Source: Spizellomyces punctatus DAOM BR117
Taxonomy: Eukaryota > Chytridiomycota > Chytridiomycetes > Spizellomycetales > Spizellomycetaceae
Direction: 5' to 3'
Length of the DNA stretch: 64,000 bases
Assembly (NCBI RefSeq): GCF_000182565.1
Contig: NW_015971545.1
Span: 413,373-477,372, forward strand
Within the stretch, counting starts at the first letter, position 1, and each line of letters begins with the position of its first letter. A program made the translations under genes and the position numbers. Shown piece by piece: positions 34,718 through 46,169 of this stretch. A model generated the notes under the pieces. The model was not told where the DNA came from, did no database searches, and saw only the letters and a list, made by a program, of their open reading frames with translations.

Positions 34718-35674
34718 ATGTCTACGATTGACACAAATAACTTGCGAACAAGTCCCGATCCTTTGACGGCATCACCAAGAGAGCTGTCTGAAATGCAGAA
34801 GAGGGCTAAAAGAAGAGACAGACGCGCCTCGAACGCAGAACCTGATGAGGAGCTGCCCGTTCAGTGGACACCTGAATTGGAGATTGTGCTGTTCCATGCT
34901 TTAGCGAGATTTAGACCAGTGGGTATGCCGCTGCGGCTTTTCATTTGTCCTTGTTCAAGTGCTTAGCCAGTTATGGCTCTCCTGATTGTCGTAGGTGTCC
35001 ACAAACATTTTCGCATGTTGAGTGTTCAACGATATTTCAACAAGGAAACAGGGTTGGACCTGACGGTGAACCAACTTTGGGCGCATCTGTCAAACTACTA
35101 CGATCTTGATGCTTTGGATGCTATGGTTAGCCTATCTGTTGTATACGTTGTGAAATCAGAGAGGACAAGCATCTTACGGAGCCACTCTACCCTTTAGGCT
35201 GATGAGACAGATGACGATATAACATTTGAAGCCAGACGAAAGAGAAGCGGATATCCATTCAAGGTTGTTGCTGAGTTTAGTCTACCAACGGATGATTTTG
35301 AAAGCATCATTGCGGAACACCGGAAAGCGGTCTCCCCTGTCCCTGATCGCGGAGCATCCACGAGACGTGGAGGTCGAGCCTCATCGCCAGCAACTGAATC
35401 GACTAGATCAACACCAGAACCACAAGCGGAACCGGAGAGTAAGTACCTTTTTTCATATCTGGCAGCGTCACATGCACTCCTTACGCCAATATTCATTCCA
35501 GCACCTGCAACAGCGCCAGGAAAGAGAGGTGTAGGTCGACCGCGAAAATCAGCAAAGAAAGATATCGTACAGCCAATTTCAGAGCCTTCACTGCGGCGAA
35601 CACGCGCAGCGTCCGCGTCAAGTGCTGCAGCAACCCCTACCCCGACTACCAAGAGGCCAAGAAGAAATGTGTAG
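34718..35674 (+). CDS. EAF7: NuA4 histone acetyltransferase subunit EAF7/MRGBP
   Basis: EAF7 (human MRGBP) joins the TINTIN module of NuA4. Four exons (34718-34922, 34995-35125, 35198-35438, 35502-35674) give 249 residues. The CT20 domain is clear: VQWTPELEIVLFHALARFRP, then VGVHKHFRMLSVQRYFN, LTVNQLWAHLSNYYDLDALD and RKRSGYPFKVVAEFSLP. The C-terminal third is low complexity with an AT-hook-like KRGVGRPRKSAKK and a basic end TKRPRRNV. The start is 158 bp from the divergent NUJM start. Confidence 0.93.
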
Positions 35675-35766
35675 GGTCATATTTCTCATAAATGTATAAT
35701 ATCTTGTAGCTGTCATTGAAATTGTGAATTTTTTGGTTTGTATTGACTCTCGCCTCGTTTTGCTGA

Positions 35767-36744
35767 TCATAAGGTCTCATAGAGGCCCTCCTGATCAATG
35801 AGCGCCATCACTTGTTCTGGGACAAGATTCCTCAGCTCTGCTCTGATTCGGGTAGCGTCCTCCACTTGGCCCGCATGTTTGCATTTCCAGAACTCTTTCA
35901 GCATGACTCGTGCCTTCGTGCTGGAAGCCTGTGCTGTTCCTCGTGGGTCTTCCAGCCAACCTTGCATCGTGACGATATGAGCTTCGAATCTTCCTACAAT
36001 TGGACTCCGTTTACGGGCTTCCTCCAGCCAATCGCCTAATGTGTCATGGCTTTCCGACGAAGCCCCTTCCATCACGCGATCAGCACATATGATCCGGCTG
36101 CTACGGAAAAATACTTCCATGTCTGTATCCATATTGGAATTCTTGTAATACTTGGGGTCAAAAAACCGTATTATAGTATCGTAACCCATTATAAAGTGTA
36201 GGAACACGGGGGCTATGCCATCCGACGATAACAGGGAGTGTAGGGCGTGGGCTTTGTCGAGGAATATGCCACGAGTGGTGATGGCAATACCGATTCTATC
36301 ATCCGGTACATCACACTTTGGGGCAACCGTCTGAACAAGTGCCTCCATCATGAGAAGGCGGTCGGTGACAGACGTACCAGACAAGGCTTTATCGGCGTTC
36401 TTGGTTGCAAAGAGCAAAAGATATGCATCAAAGTGTTCCGAGACTTCGGTGCCCTGATTCGTATGCCTCGATGTCAGGTCTGTAGCTGATTTGGGGTAGC
36501 GGTTTAAAAGATTCAGCTTCATTGTGTTCTCAAGTAACTTTGCGTGCGCGACAGTTGGTGGGTTGAAGGAAGAGTCCAGAATTGCAACATGTGCTGGACG
36601 TGTCTTCCTGATTTTTGATAGGATCTTTGACCACCCATAATTGGCAGGGATGAGTTGTACGCCCGGCGTATCAGAGAGAGAAGACTCTTGGAAGGATTGG
36701 GAAAAGTCATTGAGCTCTTGTCGGGAGCTCGTCGAGATCGGCAT
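35767..36744 (-). CDS. Nicotinamide-nucleotide adenylyltransferase-like protein, Pof1 type
   Basis: A single exon of 325 residues. It has the nucleotidyltransferase (NMNAT) fold. The signature strand and loop HVAILDSSFNPPTVAHAKLL carries the SFNPP...H version of the (H/T)xGH nucleotide-binding motif. Further matches are YLLLFATKNADKAL, TSVTDRLLMMEALVQ, VFLHFIMGYDTIIRFFDPKY and FFRSSRIICADR. Yeast Pof1 and related fungal proteins have this layout. They are NMNAT-like, but their physiological reaction is uncertain. The canonical C-terminal ISSTxxR motif of true NMNATs is not obvious; the last 45 residues are instead KEFWKCKHAGQVEDATRIRA and beyond. Confidence 0.82.
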   Translation of the reverse strand: MPISTSSRQELNDFSQSFQESSLSDTPGVQLIPANYGWSKILSKIRKTRPAHVAILDSSFNPPTVAHAKLLENTMKLNLLNRYPKSATDLTSRHTNQGTEVSEHFDAYLLLFATKNADKALSGTSVTDRLLMMEALVQTVAPKCDVPDDRIGIAITTRGIFLDKAHALHSLLSSDGIAPVFLHFIMGYDTIIRFFDPKYYKNSNMDTDMEVFFRSSRIICADRVMEGASSESHDTLGDWLEEARKRSPIVGRFEAHIVTMQGWLEDPRGTAQASSTKARVMLKEFWKCKHAGQVEDATRIRAELRNLVPEQVMALIDQEGLYETL

Positions 36745-36803
36745 TGGTGGAGGGTCTAATTAGCAAAGCAAGGCAAGATCGCAGTACCTCCAGATATGGT
36801 TAA

Positions 36804-39800
36804 ATGAATGACAGCGCCCCTCCCGCTGCTCCAGTTCCAACTTGCTGCTTGGCACAAGAAGGTAATGACTTTTCGCTTAAGCCTTCTGGACACCTTGTGG
36901 CCAGAAGCAATCCCCAACAACAGATTGGTCTCACGCGTCTGCAGCTACTAGAAATCCTATGTCAGTAGTGGGTTCCAGGGACATTACCCCTTATGTATGT
37001 GCCGTCTGGATGTTTTGGTCGACTTCGGGTTTTGTCCCGGAGATGTACCGCATTACTTCCCATTACGTACCGTTATTGTATACAAACGTGTTCATTGGCC
37101 AAAATGGAACCATTTATCTAGGTTCTGCGATGCATTTTGTGTCCCCTCGAATATTCCTCCACTCCAGGCCCGAGCCCTTCCCCTTCTATTTCAAACCTGC
37201 ACTCTGATGCTGAATCGATCAGAAGCGAGAATAGCAACTCCACAGCACGCTCGAATGCCAGTAGATCCCAAAAAGCCAGAAAGTTTGGCCGGCTTCTCGG
37301 ATCTTCTGCCGGAAAGGGGAACTCTGTAGAGGCAGTAGAACCGCCAGGACCTCGGCGACCACCTCCAACAGGTGCCCTAGAATTAGCTGCGGACATCAGA
37401 GAGCCGCTTGGATTGAGAGTTGAAGATGTGGACAGATTGCGAAGAGAAGTGATAGAAACATTCGGTTCAGAGGTAAAAAATAAATGAGCGTCCAATGGCT
37501 GCCTTCTGGACGCGATATTGATTTTGGAATCAGCACATTGCAGCCGATCTGATGATTTACCTCCAACTGCTCATCCGTGACATGGGTATACTATCTCCAA
37601 CAGACTTCCATGATGTTGATGTGTATCAGGCATGGAAGCGATTTGAGCGAGAAGCGGTCGAGAAGCTGATTAGTTCCACTGGCCATGGAGCCGTCTCAGC
37701 AGTCGTCGAGGGTCCAATCGCGGATTTGTCTGGTGAAGATGATGCTCTGATTTCTTTTGCCGTACAGAGTGCAACCGGTCTGTACGCGAAAGATCAGAAC
37801 GGTCTCAGCAATCCATATTGTGTCATCACGTTCAATGGAATCAGTTTTGTTAGCCAAACAGTGGAGAAGAATTTAAACCCACGTTGGAACTTCAACGTGC
37901 CATTGTATGTTGGCGTGTCATTCAGCTTATTTGGACTTCCGTACATTGAAACTGAGCGCATGGTAGAAAGGTCAAGGCAGCATCCGATCCACTCCTCTTG
38001 ACAATATGGAATCGTTCCACGGACCGGCCTCGCGATCGTCGTGGCGACGCATTTTTGGGGATGTGCACTATAACCTCCGGACAATTACGTCAAAGTAGAT
38101 TCGACCAACATTACAACCTTGACAAGCGCTCTAATCGAAGTCACATCAGTGGACAAGTACATGTTGTCGCTGAACGGATCACAATCGATAAGGATAAAGC
38201 AAACGTGTGGAGGAACGCACTGAGAGCTCTACACCCTGATCCTCGGGCCGCATATGCGACATTAGTGAAGAAGTTTTTGAGTTTTGCAGTAGCGAAGTAT
38301 GAGGGAGATTCGCTGCTACCGGAAGGATACCAGAAAGTTTTAGACTGCGTTGCCTCTATTTGGCGAGTTGGTCTTCCATACAGGGCCATGATGTGAGTTA
38401 ACCGTGTCGAAAATTGGGTTTATCGCCCTTTCTTCAACACTTGATCATTAACCATCGTCTCTTACAGTTATTTTGATACCCTGACTTCAATGTTTTCTCA
38501 AGCGATCATTCCTGCGAGCGTTCTACAACGGGAGGCGTTTACTAAAGCGGATAAGCTCTCCACCAACCACTTTGTTACTCTTTCTGATGTGCGTCACACC
38601 AACTCTGAAGGCAGTTCTGACTGACATGTACTCATACCCTTATCGGATCAAGCTTGATATTTTTCGGCAAGCTTGTGCAAAACTTTCGTCTCTCCTAAGC
38701 CATCAGCTCAGCACATTCTTCAATCACCCTCTGACCACCCAGAGAGCGCGCGAGTTGGATGCAATTGCCGGCATGTTGGCCGCAATGCAAGCAAATAAAT
38801 CATTGGGCATGGCTGATGTTGATGTCTCTAAAGTGGCTAAGAAGTTACTCACGGTGAGTGATGCGATTTGAACGTTATTGTCGCAGGCCTGTACTCACTG
38901 AATGGATTACCAGGATGCGCTTGAGGCCAGATACCATGGGTTGCATGCCATAGCTCACGCCTCGCGAGAATCTCTAGACGACGGGCTCATTAATCTGGTG
39001 AAAGCGGTGAGACACGAGCTGGAGCTTTATCACGCACACCTCGATACGGCGCTATACTTTGGGTATTCCGGTTTCCCTGCACATGCATCCATAAGACTGA
39101 TATTGATCAAGTTATGCTGGCGTTTAGATATGTCCATATACCAGATCTGGCTGCCAAAGTCTTTTCTGATCGGCTTATACCAGAGCTTGATCGATATGCG
39201 AATGCATATTTGGCTTCTCCGGATTTAGCTAATGCATTTGAGCTGTATCATGAAGTGCAGGCGATGCGGGGTGTATACGAAACAGTGGATTATAAGTATG
39301 TTTCCATTACTCTCTTGGGTTGGTGCCATGATTGATCGGTGTGGAGGATTTTGCAGGCTTGCGGAAAAATTCCCCACACAGACTTGGTTTACTCCATTCC
39401 TACGGGAATGGATAAGTGTCTCAGGTACCTGAATAAGCGCTTTTAGGCTAAACGGTCTCATCAGTCGTGTTTTCCGTAATGCATTTTCGTCCTTCAGAAA
39501 AGAAGTTCATCGAATGGATGCAAAATGGTATTGATGTGGATGAGGTATGTCCTATCTCTTTCGTCTATTGTGTCCTCGGGCGCATGATGTGATAATGCTA
39601 CATCCGTTTCTGGCAGTTTTGCCCGTCATCTACCACAGTCCTCTACTCCTCCTCCGTGTTGGATATGTTCACCTCATTCCAACAACAAGTCGACTTTGTC
39701 GTCAATCTAAAGTGGCCAGATCCTGACGAAGAGCGTGCAGTGATCTTCAGATTGGCACAGGTGAGTCTCGGCTCATGCACCATATGATTACGTCGCAGCT

Positions 39801-41486
39801 AATGTCAGCTCGACAAGGCGGTTACCGAGACACTTCGGTCTTACTGCGATATTATGCTACACCGAGTGGGCGGAGATTTTCGACATTTTACTACAAGCGC
39901 CGCGGCTTCAACAGTACCTACCAGCGGAAAGAAGAAGAAGCTTAAACTTCAGTTTGGCAAGTTTAAAAAGACGCGGCAAATTAATCCGGACGAAATTCGA
40001 ATACCTTCCAAGGTGAGTCTGGGAGGTGTTCAACGCACCAGTTATTTAAGTATGCAGCAAGCTGTCTCTTTAATATAAACGAAGGCTTGCGTCAGAATCA
40101 ACAATATGGATGCACTTCCTGTTCGATTTGACGATTTCTGCCACAGAATATTCCCACTTTCCCCGCAAGCTCCAAACGTGTCCAACGCTGACCCTGACGT
40201 TCCTCCACCACTCCCACCAAAACCTTCACCTGGCTCCATCCTTCGAAACACCCCATCGCTGATCCGTCTCACGATTCTCCACGGCCAGCGTCTAACGGCG
40301 ACACGGCCATACAATATCCAATTCTCCCTGCGCCTCCGTATGGGAAAGCGTGAAATTGGAGAGACCCGGTCAGTGCCTCAGTCCGCGAGTGCTGTCTGGA
40401 ATGAAGTCTTCTACTTGTCATTGGGTGCGGCGGATTTGAACGCTCCGCTGGAGGTTTGTCTTATGCATCGGGTTCCACCAGAAAAGGCTGGTGAATCAGA
40501 GAAGCTGTACATGTTCGCGAGGGGGACTTTGGGACTAAACCCCGCCGCAGCAGAAATGGAAATCGCAGTGGATCTTGGCGGGAGTGGAAAAGTCCTGGTG
40601 CAAACAAAGGTTGAAAGCGATGTAGCTTCTTTGAAAAACCGAGTAGTATCGGATGTCGAGAGGGCACTAGAGAAAGCTGTGAATATTTTCGCAGAGAAGG
40701 TGAGTAGTTACTGATATTGCTGGAACAGCATGTTAGTGATACTTGCGAAACTTTCGACAGGTTTGCTACGACATGAAAGATAGGCTGAAAACAGTTTCTC
40801 GCAAACACAAAGTCAGCGGATACAAGAACCTTATCACAAAACTGAACCAAAAAGATTCAGCTTCTTCGCTGTCTTCTCATACCTTCTCGCCGACTCAGGT
40901 TTCCGATGAGGAAATTGAGAACGATTTGGAGTTGTTACTGGGCTACATCAATGTGAACCTCGAGGTACTTACCGAGTCCATGGAGCACTCGTTAGCGTTA
41001 CGAGTTGTCAAAGGTGTCTGGGTAAAGGTGGTGAATCATGTGGAGGCATTGGTAGTTGGAGAGGTTGGCGATGAAGGGAAAGACAAGAGGGAATGGGACG
41101 CGAAAAGGATTGGGTTCATAAGACGAAGTATAGAGGTAAGGTTTAAGAAACGTTCAGCATCGAGGTTGCTCCCTGAATTCTTGTTCTGTGTCATGCAGTT
41201 CCTGGCAGCATTTTTTCACAGCGATGGCGAAGGACTACCTAAAGAAGAATTGGAAACGGAAAGATTCAAACAATTATGTCAGCTTCTAAATATGTACCAC
41301 ACCTCAAAGAAGGATTTACAGCGACTGTACCTTGCCCAGCAACAAAGTGCAAAAACAGTGGCCGGCGAGGACGTGCAGGGGGGAGATTGGATTCTGAAGC
41401 TGATTCGCGTCAAAGGAGGAAAGGACTTTGTGGATGAAATTGTCGCTAGAAGAGTGCGGTGGGGTGGGGAGGCGACCACGATGTGA
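36804..41486 (+). CDS. Munc13/UNC-13-like C2 and MUN-domain protein
   Basis: A long multi-exon gene resembling fungal Unc13-like proteins (S. pombe Ync13 type), which prime vesicle fusion. After a disordered Ser-rich N-terminus come REPLGLRVEDVDRLRREVIETF and MIYLQLLIRDMG. A C2 domain follows (SFAVQSATGLYAKDQNGLSN, PYCVITFNG, QTVEKNLNPRWNFNVPL; about 37760-38160). The helical MUN/MHD1 region covers about 38180-39750. A second C2-like domain lies at 40250-40620 (LIRLTILHGQRLTA, SASAVWNEVFYLSLG). The C-terminal MHD2-like region has LELLLGYINVNLEVLTESME. The 5' exons between 36860 and 37150 are not settled. The stop is at 41484-41486. Confidence 0.85.
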
Positions 41487-42002
41487 AGCTCGGCATTTTT
41501 ATTCTTGGTCAACTTTTATTAAACCTTACCTCTACAGTGCTTACCAAAAATGACCTACTAGAAGCTCTTACGTAGATATAATCCGACTACATTTCTTCGC
41601 TAGCAATAATATAGTTTTGTGTAATATTCGCCAAATATGGAAATTAGCTGCGCATGGCAATGTAAGCTCATTTGTACAAATACGGCAAGATGACAAGTGG
41701 GACCCAGCCAATAGCCGCGCGACATGTGCAGCCAATCAGCGGACGACAGCAGTTCGCAGCAACCAAACGCGTAAAGGTGCCCCGAAACTGCGAGAAACGG
41801 CTGAAGGCCGCCGTCTGGCTTATAAAAGGAGGGTCAACCTGCGTCCTTCCTCCCCCCCAAAACTTGCTTTTTCCTATCCTCTCTCCCCTCCCCTTCCTGC
41901 GTGGTTGTCTAGTTTCTCGAAAGAGAGGTATGCAGTCCCCCATCTATTTCACTGTGCTTGGAACCGTTCCCAACTCACCTTGTTTTCGCTATAGCATCCA
42001 CT
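41487..42002 (+). promoter_or_regulatory. BiP promoter and 5' leader
   Basis: Two CCAAT boxes lie at 41708-41712 and 41732-41736. A TATA box (TATAAAAG, 41821-41828) follows, then a pyrimidine-rich stretch (about 41845-41905) where transcription probably starts. A likely 5'-UTR intron runs from gtatgc (41928) to ctatag (41994), just before the ATG at 42003. A canonical ER-stress element (CCAAT-N9-CCACG) is not present: the bases nine after the first CCAAT read ACATG. Strong constitutive transcription is expected. Confidence 0.7.
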
Positions 42003-44061
42003 ATGAAATCACGAACATCTTCAGCACTGCGCTGGATAGCGCTTTGGCTGGCCATTGTGGCAGCCTGCTGTGTAGCGAACGTCTCAGCAGCGTCTGAGGA
42101 TGCTGCTGCAGGACCTATTATCGGTATTGACTTGGGTACAACGTACAGGTTCGTAGTCAGGCTGTCTTGTGCAGGCGTGTTGACTACAATGTTAAAGTAT
42201 ATATCCCACTAGTTGTGTCGGTGTTTACAAGAACGGCCGTGTTGAGATCATCGCGAACGACCAAGGAAACCGTATCACACCATCATACGTCGCCTTCACC
42301 GATGAAGAACGTCTGGTCGGAGATGCCGCGAAAAACCAAGCACCAATGAACCCCCATGATACCATCTTCGACGCCAAACGACTTGTTGGTCGCCATTTTA
42401 CCGACAAAGAAGTTCAGCAGGACATGAAGCACTGGCCCTTCACTGTCGTCAACAAGAACGGCAAACCTATCATCAAGGTCAATGTGAAGGGAGAGGAGAA
42501 GACTCTGACTCCCGAAGAAGTTTCCGCTATGGTTCTTCAAAAAATGAAGGAAATTGCGGAAGGATACCTCGGGGAGAAGATTACACGCGCTGTGGTTACC
42601 GTTCCCGCCTACTTTAACGATGCTCAGCGTCAGGGCCCCAAAGATGCTGGTATTATTGCTGGTCTCAAAGTCGAACGTATCATCAACGAACCAACCGCCG
42701 CTGCGATCGCTTACGGCTTGGACAAAAAGGGCGGCGAGCGCAACATTCTTGTATACGATCTTGGTGGTGGTACATTCGATGTGTCGCTTTTGACCATTGA
42801 CGATGGTGTCTTTGAGGTACTTGCGACCAGCGGTGACACCCATCTCGGTGGTGAGGACTTTGACAACCGTGTCATTGAGCACTTTGTCAAGTTGTGGAAA
42901 AAGAAGACTGGCAAGGATGTCACCAAGGATCCCAAAGCCATGGGCAAGTTGAAGCGCGAAGTAGAGAAGGCCAAGCGTGCTTTGTCCTCCCAAATGTCTG
43001 TCCGTGTCGAAATCGAATCCTTCCACGATGGCCAAGACCTTTCTGAGACTCTTACTCGGGCCAAATTCGAAGAACTCAACATGGATCTGTTCAAAAAGAC
43101 CATGAAGCCCGTCGAGAAGGTATTGAAGGACGCTGGATTGTCCAAGAACGACATCCAAGATATCGTCTTGGTTGGAGGTTCTACTCGTATTCCCAAGGTT
43201 GTTCAGCTTTTGGAGGATTTCTTCAACGGCAAGAAGGCCAGTAAGGGTATTAACCCTGACGAAGCCGTCGCCTATGGTGCCGCAGTTCAGGCTGGTATTC
43301 TTCTCGGTGACAGCCCTGAACTCAACGATGTACTCCTCGTTGACGTGAACCCTCTCACCTTGGGTATCGAAACTACTGGTGGCGTGATGACGAAACTGAT
43401 TCCTCGTAACACTGCCGTGCCCAACAAGAAATCTCAAATCTTCTCTACTGCTGCGGACAACCAGCCTACCGTCTTGATCCAAGTGTTCGAGGGCGAGCGT
43501 CCATTGACCAAGGACAACAATCTTCTCGGCAAATTTGAACTTAACGGCATTCCTCCAGCTCCTCGAGGGGTTCCTCAGATTGAAGTTACTTTCGCACTTG
43601 ACGCGAACGGTCTCCTTACAGTCTCAGCCGTGGATAAGGGCACAGGCAAGAGTGAATCCATTACAATCAAGAACGACAAGGATCGCCTGAGTCAGGAAGA
43701 GATTGACCGCATGGTACAAGAGGCCGAGAAGTTTGCCGAAGAGGACCGTCTCACCAAGGAGAAAATCGAAGCCAAGAACGCTTTTGACAGCTATGTGTAC
43801 TCTTTGAAGAACCAGCTCTCTGACGACTCCCAGCTCGGTGGTAAACTTGAGGGTGACGACAAGAAGCAAATCCAGGATGCATTGAAGAAGGCGCAAGACT
43901 GGTTGGAGGCCAACGGTGCCACCGCTACGAAGGAGGACCTCGAAGAGCAGAAGAGCGAACTCGAGGCTGTGGTGAACCCCATCACTGCCAAACTCTACCA
44001 GCAGACTGGTGAAGAAGGTGGTGCATCGGAGGAAGAAGCCCACGACCACGACGAATTGTAA
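42003..44061 (+). CDS. KAR2: ER-lumenal Hsp70 chaperone BiP/Kar2
   Basis: BiP folds secretory proteins in the ER lumen and regulates the unfolded-protein response. Two exons (42003-42148, 42213-44061) give 664 residues. A signal peptide covers residues 1-~29 (hydrophobic [17 protein letters not shown], cleavage after NVSA). The nucleotide-binding domain has [15 protein letters not shown] (split by the intron), [14 protein letters not shown] and [12 protein letters not shown]. The substrate domain begins after the linker near [14 protein letters not shown]. The protein ends in DHDEL, the ER retrieval signal HDEL. One small oddity is [12 protein letters not shown], where most Hsp70s have QATKDAGTIAGL. 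The 399-codon antisense frame is the well-known Hsp70 shadow ORF. Confidence 0.99.
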
Positions 44062-44370
44062 GACTGTCGAGTCTTTGGGAATGGGTGTTGGAATTTGGGG
44101 GCACACTGCATGTTATTTGATTAGACGTCCTCATGTGAGCCGCAGAGCACTGTGTAGTGATTCTCTGAAAATCTGCTTGGATTTCATATAGCTCTATTAT
44201 GCTTCCAACGTGTATAAATGGGGATGGTTGGCTATTTTCTTTTGCTTGTTACATAGAACACGTTTTCACGTTTCTCCTTTTTCATTCTTTTGGATTGACT
44301 GTCTTTTTATTTTACCATTGTATTGTATTGTTATCTGGTTGCAAATCACAATGTTTCATGGTAGCCTTTA

Positions 44371-44398
44371 GTGTAGAGGTGACAGAAAATGGCACTAG
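44371..44398 (+). repeat. Left terminal inverted repeat of the 702-bp element
   Basis: 28 bp, preceded by TA at 44369-44370. It differs from the right repeat at three positions (5, 13 and 14). Confidence 0.85.
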
Positions 44399-44427
44399 CT
44401 ACTACACCAGGGAATAAACCGGCGACA

Positions 44428-44914
44428 ACCGGTTCGGAAAAGCTAACTAAGCTACTACTAGGCAATTATACACGCAATACGTAACGGTTGGTTCTAACCG
44501 GATAATTGTCCACCACCACACGCGGTCCCTACTAGGCCTTGATCTGGAATTCTTGATGGCACTGAAGCCAGACTCTTGCATCCAGGAGCGAATCGACTGG
44601 GCAGCGTCACAAGCCAGAGGATGTTCAGTGACAAGACTTGGAGACTAAAACTGCATGTCAGCGACAGAACAATATGAAAAGAGATGATGCCATTGGTACT
44701 TACCAACCAAGCTCAACAAGTGTAGCAGCATAATAGTAGGCTTTGTTATCGGATCCAATTGGTTGCCGCTGGTTCTGATCACGATTGCTGTCGGGCGGTC
44801 GAGGTCCTCGGCACCACCACATCGGCGTTCTCATGACTGATGAGAGTTGGGCAGATGCTTTGAGTCGAGGGATAAAGAAACAAGAGGAAAGAGACAGAAG
44901 GTCCCCCTTTTATA
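44428..44914 (-). other. Possible promoter and small spliced ORF carried inside the element
   Basis: On the minus strand a TATA box (TATAAAAG, plus 44907-44914) lies about 75 bp before an ATG (plus 44832-44834). That opens a 45-codon frame, MRTPMWWCRGPRPPDSNRDQ and onward to TLVELG. The frame meets a perfect donor (TTG|gtaagtacc, about 44704) and an acceptor (gttttag, about 44645). Joining these gives a frame to the stop at 44494-44496. A neighbouring frame (VTEHPLACDAAQSIRSWMQE and onward) runs past that point to a TAG near 44459 and looks more protein-like, but it does not match the donor phase. I do not recognise either. It may be captured host sequence or a decayed gene. Confidence 0.35.
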
Positions 44915-45044
44915 GACCTTTGGCATGCGCCTCACCGCAGTTTAAAAAAAAAAACATTACATGCATGCCACACCGTTTTGAGCGATAGAGGGGGTGCTGA
45001 TTATGCGATATGATTAACCGGAGTGAGCCGGATAATAATGAATC

Positions 45045-45072
45045 CTAGTGCCATTTTCAATCACCTCCACAC
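45045..45072 (-). repeat. Right terminal inverted repeat of the 702-bp element
   Basis: 28 bp in inverted orientation, followed by TA at 45073-45074. It pairs with 44371-44398 at 25 of 28 positions. Confidence 0.85.
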
Positions 45073-45319
45073 TATGTGATGTGAATCTTGACACAAGTGT
45101 CAGGGTACGTGCCGAATATCGTTAGTACTGTTGGCCATGGAGCTTGCGTGATGAGAACGATGGTTGTACGTAACGATCAGTTGCGGGCTTGCCGATTGTG
45201 ACGCCCATCGACTCAACAATGAGCCAAATAAGCGCCTTAATAACTATGATAATACCATTTACGACTAGCAACTTTCAGCTTGAACAAAAGTTCAGAAGCG
45301 TCATACAAACCAAGTTAAA

Positions 45320-45738
45320 ATGAGTCTCCATCCATCAACGGCTACGATTCCCGCTGAGGCAGACGATCCCGAAGGTCGTCGAGAGCGTTCCTACAAGGTT
45401 CCAATGCAGTGTTTAGTTGCTTTAAATATAACGAGTGGAAGATTCAATCAGGTTTTGTGTCTTGTAGGCCGCAGCCCATAATCAAGGCAACTATCCGAAA
45501 GGCCGGCTTCATGCTGCAGAGAAATTTGCCGAGGTTTGCAGTTCAACCATCTTGTAAGAGTCCGCTCAGTGATACCCTCAACTAAATCGACCGTACTTGC
45601 ATTCACAAGCTCCACGAAAAGCGTACGGGCGAAAAGGTCGATCCCAAGCTTGAGGCAGAAATTGCGGATGAAGAGTTTGATCCGGAAAGGCCGGATATCA
45701 AAAATGATGAAGAATTGAAAGAAATACTGGAAGAATAG
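45320..45738 (+). CDS. Small acidic protein, weakly CON-6-like
   Basis: Three exons (45320-45397, 45468-45533, 45610-45738) join exactly to 90 residues. The middle reads RSYKAAAHNQGNYPKGRLHA, then AEKFAELHEKRTGEK. This is loosely like the conidiation-specific protein 6 repeat (K-A-x-x-HN-x(5)-A-x(2)-x-L), followed by an acidic tail (DEEFDPERPDIKND). Small, hydrophilic and probably disordered. Similar short proteins are common in fungi and often stress- or spore-related, but the match is weak and I would not name it. It begins 247 bp after the inverted-repeat element. Confidence 0.7.
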
Positions 45739-46169
45739 TCGGGGTTGTTTAATGTCAATCATTGGAACTGAGCTGTCATGAAAAGTGTTTTTAAATGTTT
45801 TTGGAAGATTTCAAACAGAATCTGCAGTCTGCCGCAACTTTTAATGCATTGATTATACACCCCTTGAGCACTGCATCGGTTCTCAACACCAGAGATAGTT
45901 TAAACAACAACCAACGAGATCAGATACGAAATACGACGTGAGCAAGAAAGCACTGCATGGCCATGGCGAATGGCGAAGACCGAAGCCTTCGGACAACAAT
46001 TACCTTCCGCGCGTGTGATTGGCTGCACCTTACATCACGTGGTTAATTTTCTATCACACCAAACCCGCTTTCAAAACCTTTTTCAGTGTTGCCCCCTCTC
46101 CATCTGTTTGTCCCATTTCCATCTCTTGGAAATCATTTTTGTTTTCACAGCTGTCGCATTCTCTTGACA
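45739..46169. other. Promoter region of the RRM/RS protein, 431 bp
   Basis: An inverted CCAAT box (ATTGG, 46018-46022) lies about 150 bp before the ATG. A pyrimidine-rich stretch (about 46090-46130) follows it. No gene is seen. Confidence 0.5.

Larger units (their letters stand above)
44371..45072. mobile_element. Tc1/mariner-type terminal-inverted-repeat element, non-autonomous, 702 bp
   Basis: The ends are 28-bp inverted repeats matching at 25 of 28 positions. The left end begins GTGTAGAGGTGACAGAAAAT; the right end read on the minus strand begins GTGTGGAGGTGATTGAAAAT. Both then end in GGCACTAG. Each end is flanked outside by TA (44369-44370 and 45073-45074), the target-site duplication of the Tc1/mariner superfamily. 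No transposase is encoded, so it is a MITE-like or deletion derivative. It sits between BiP and a small acidic-protein gene. AACCGG/CCGGTT motifs recur just inside both ends. Confidence 0.82.

Noticed and set aside
42283-43482. 399-codon open frame antisense to BiP
   Set aside because: Long antisense frames are a well-known by-product of Hsp70 codon usage; the sense frame is a complete BiP.
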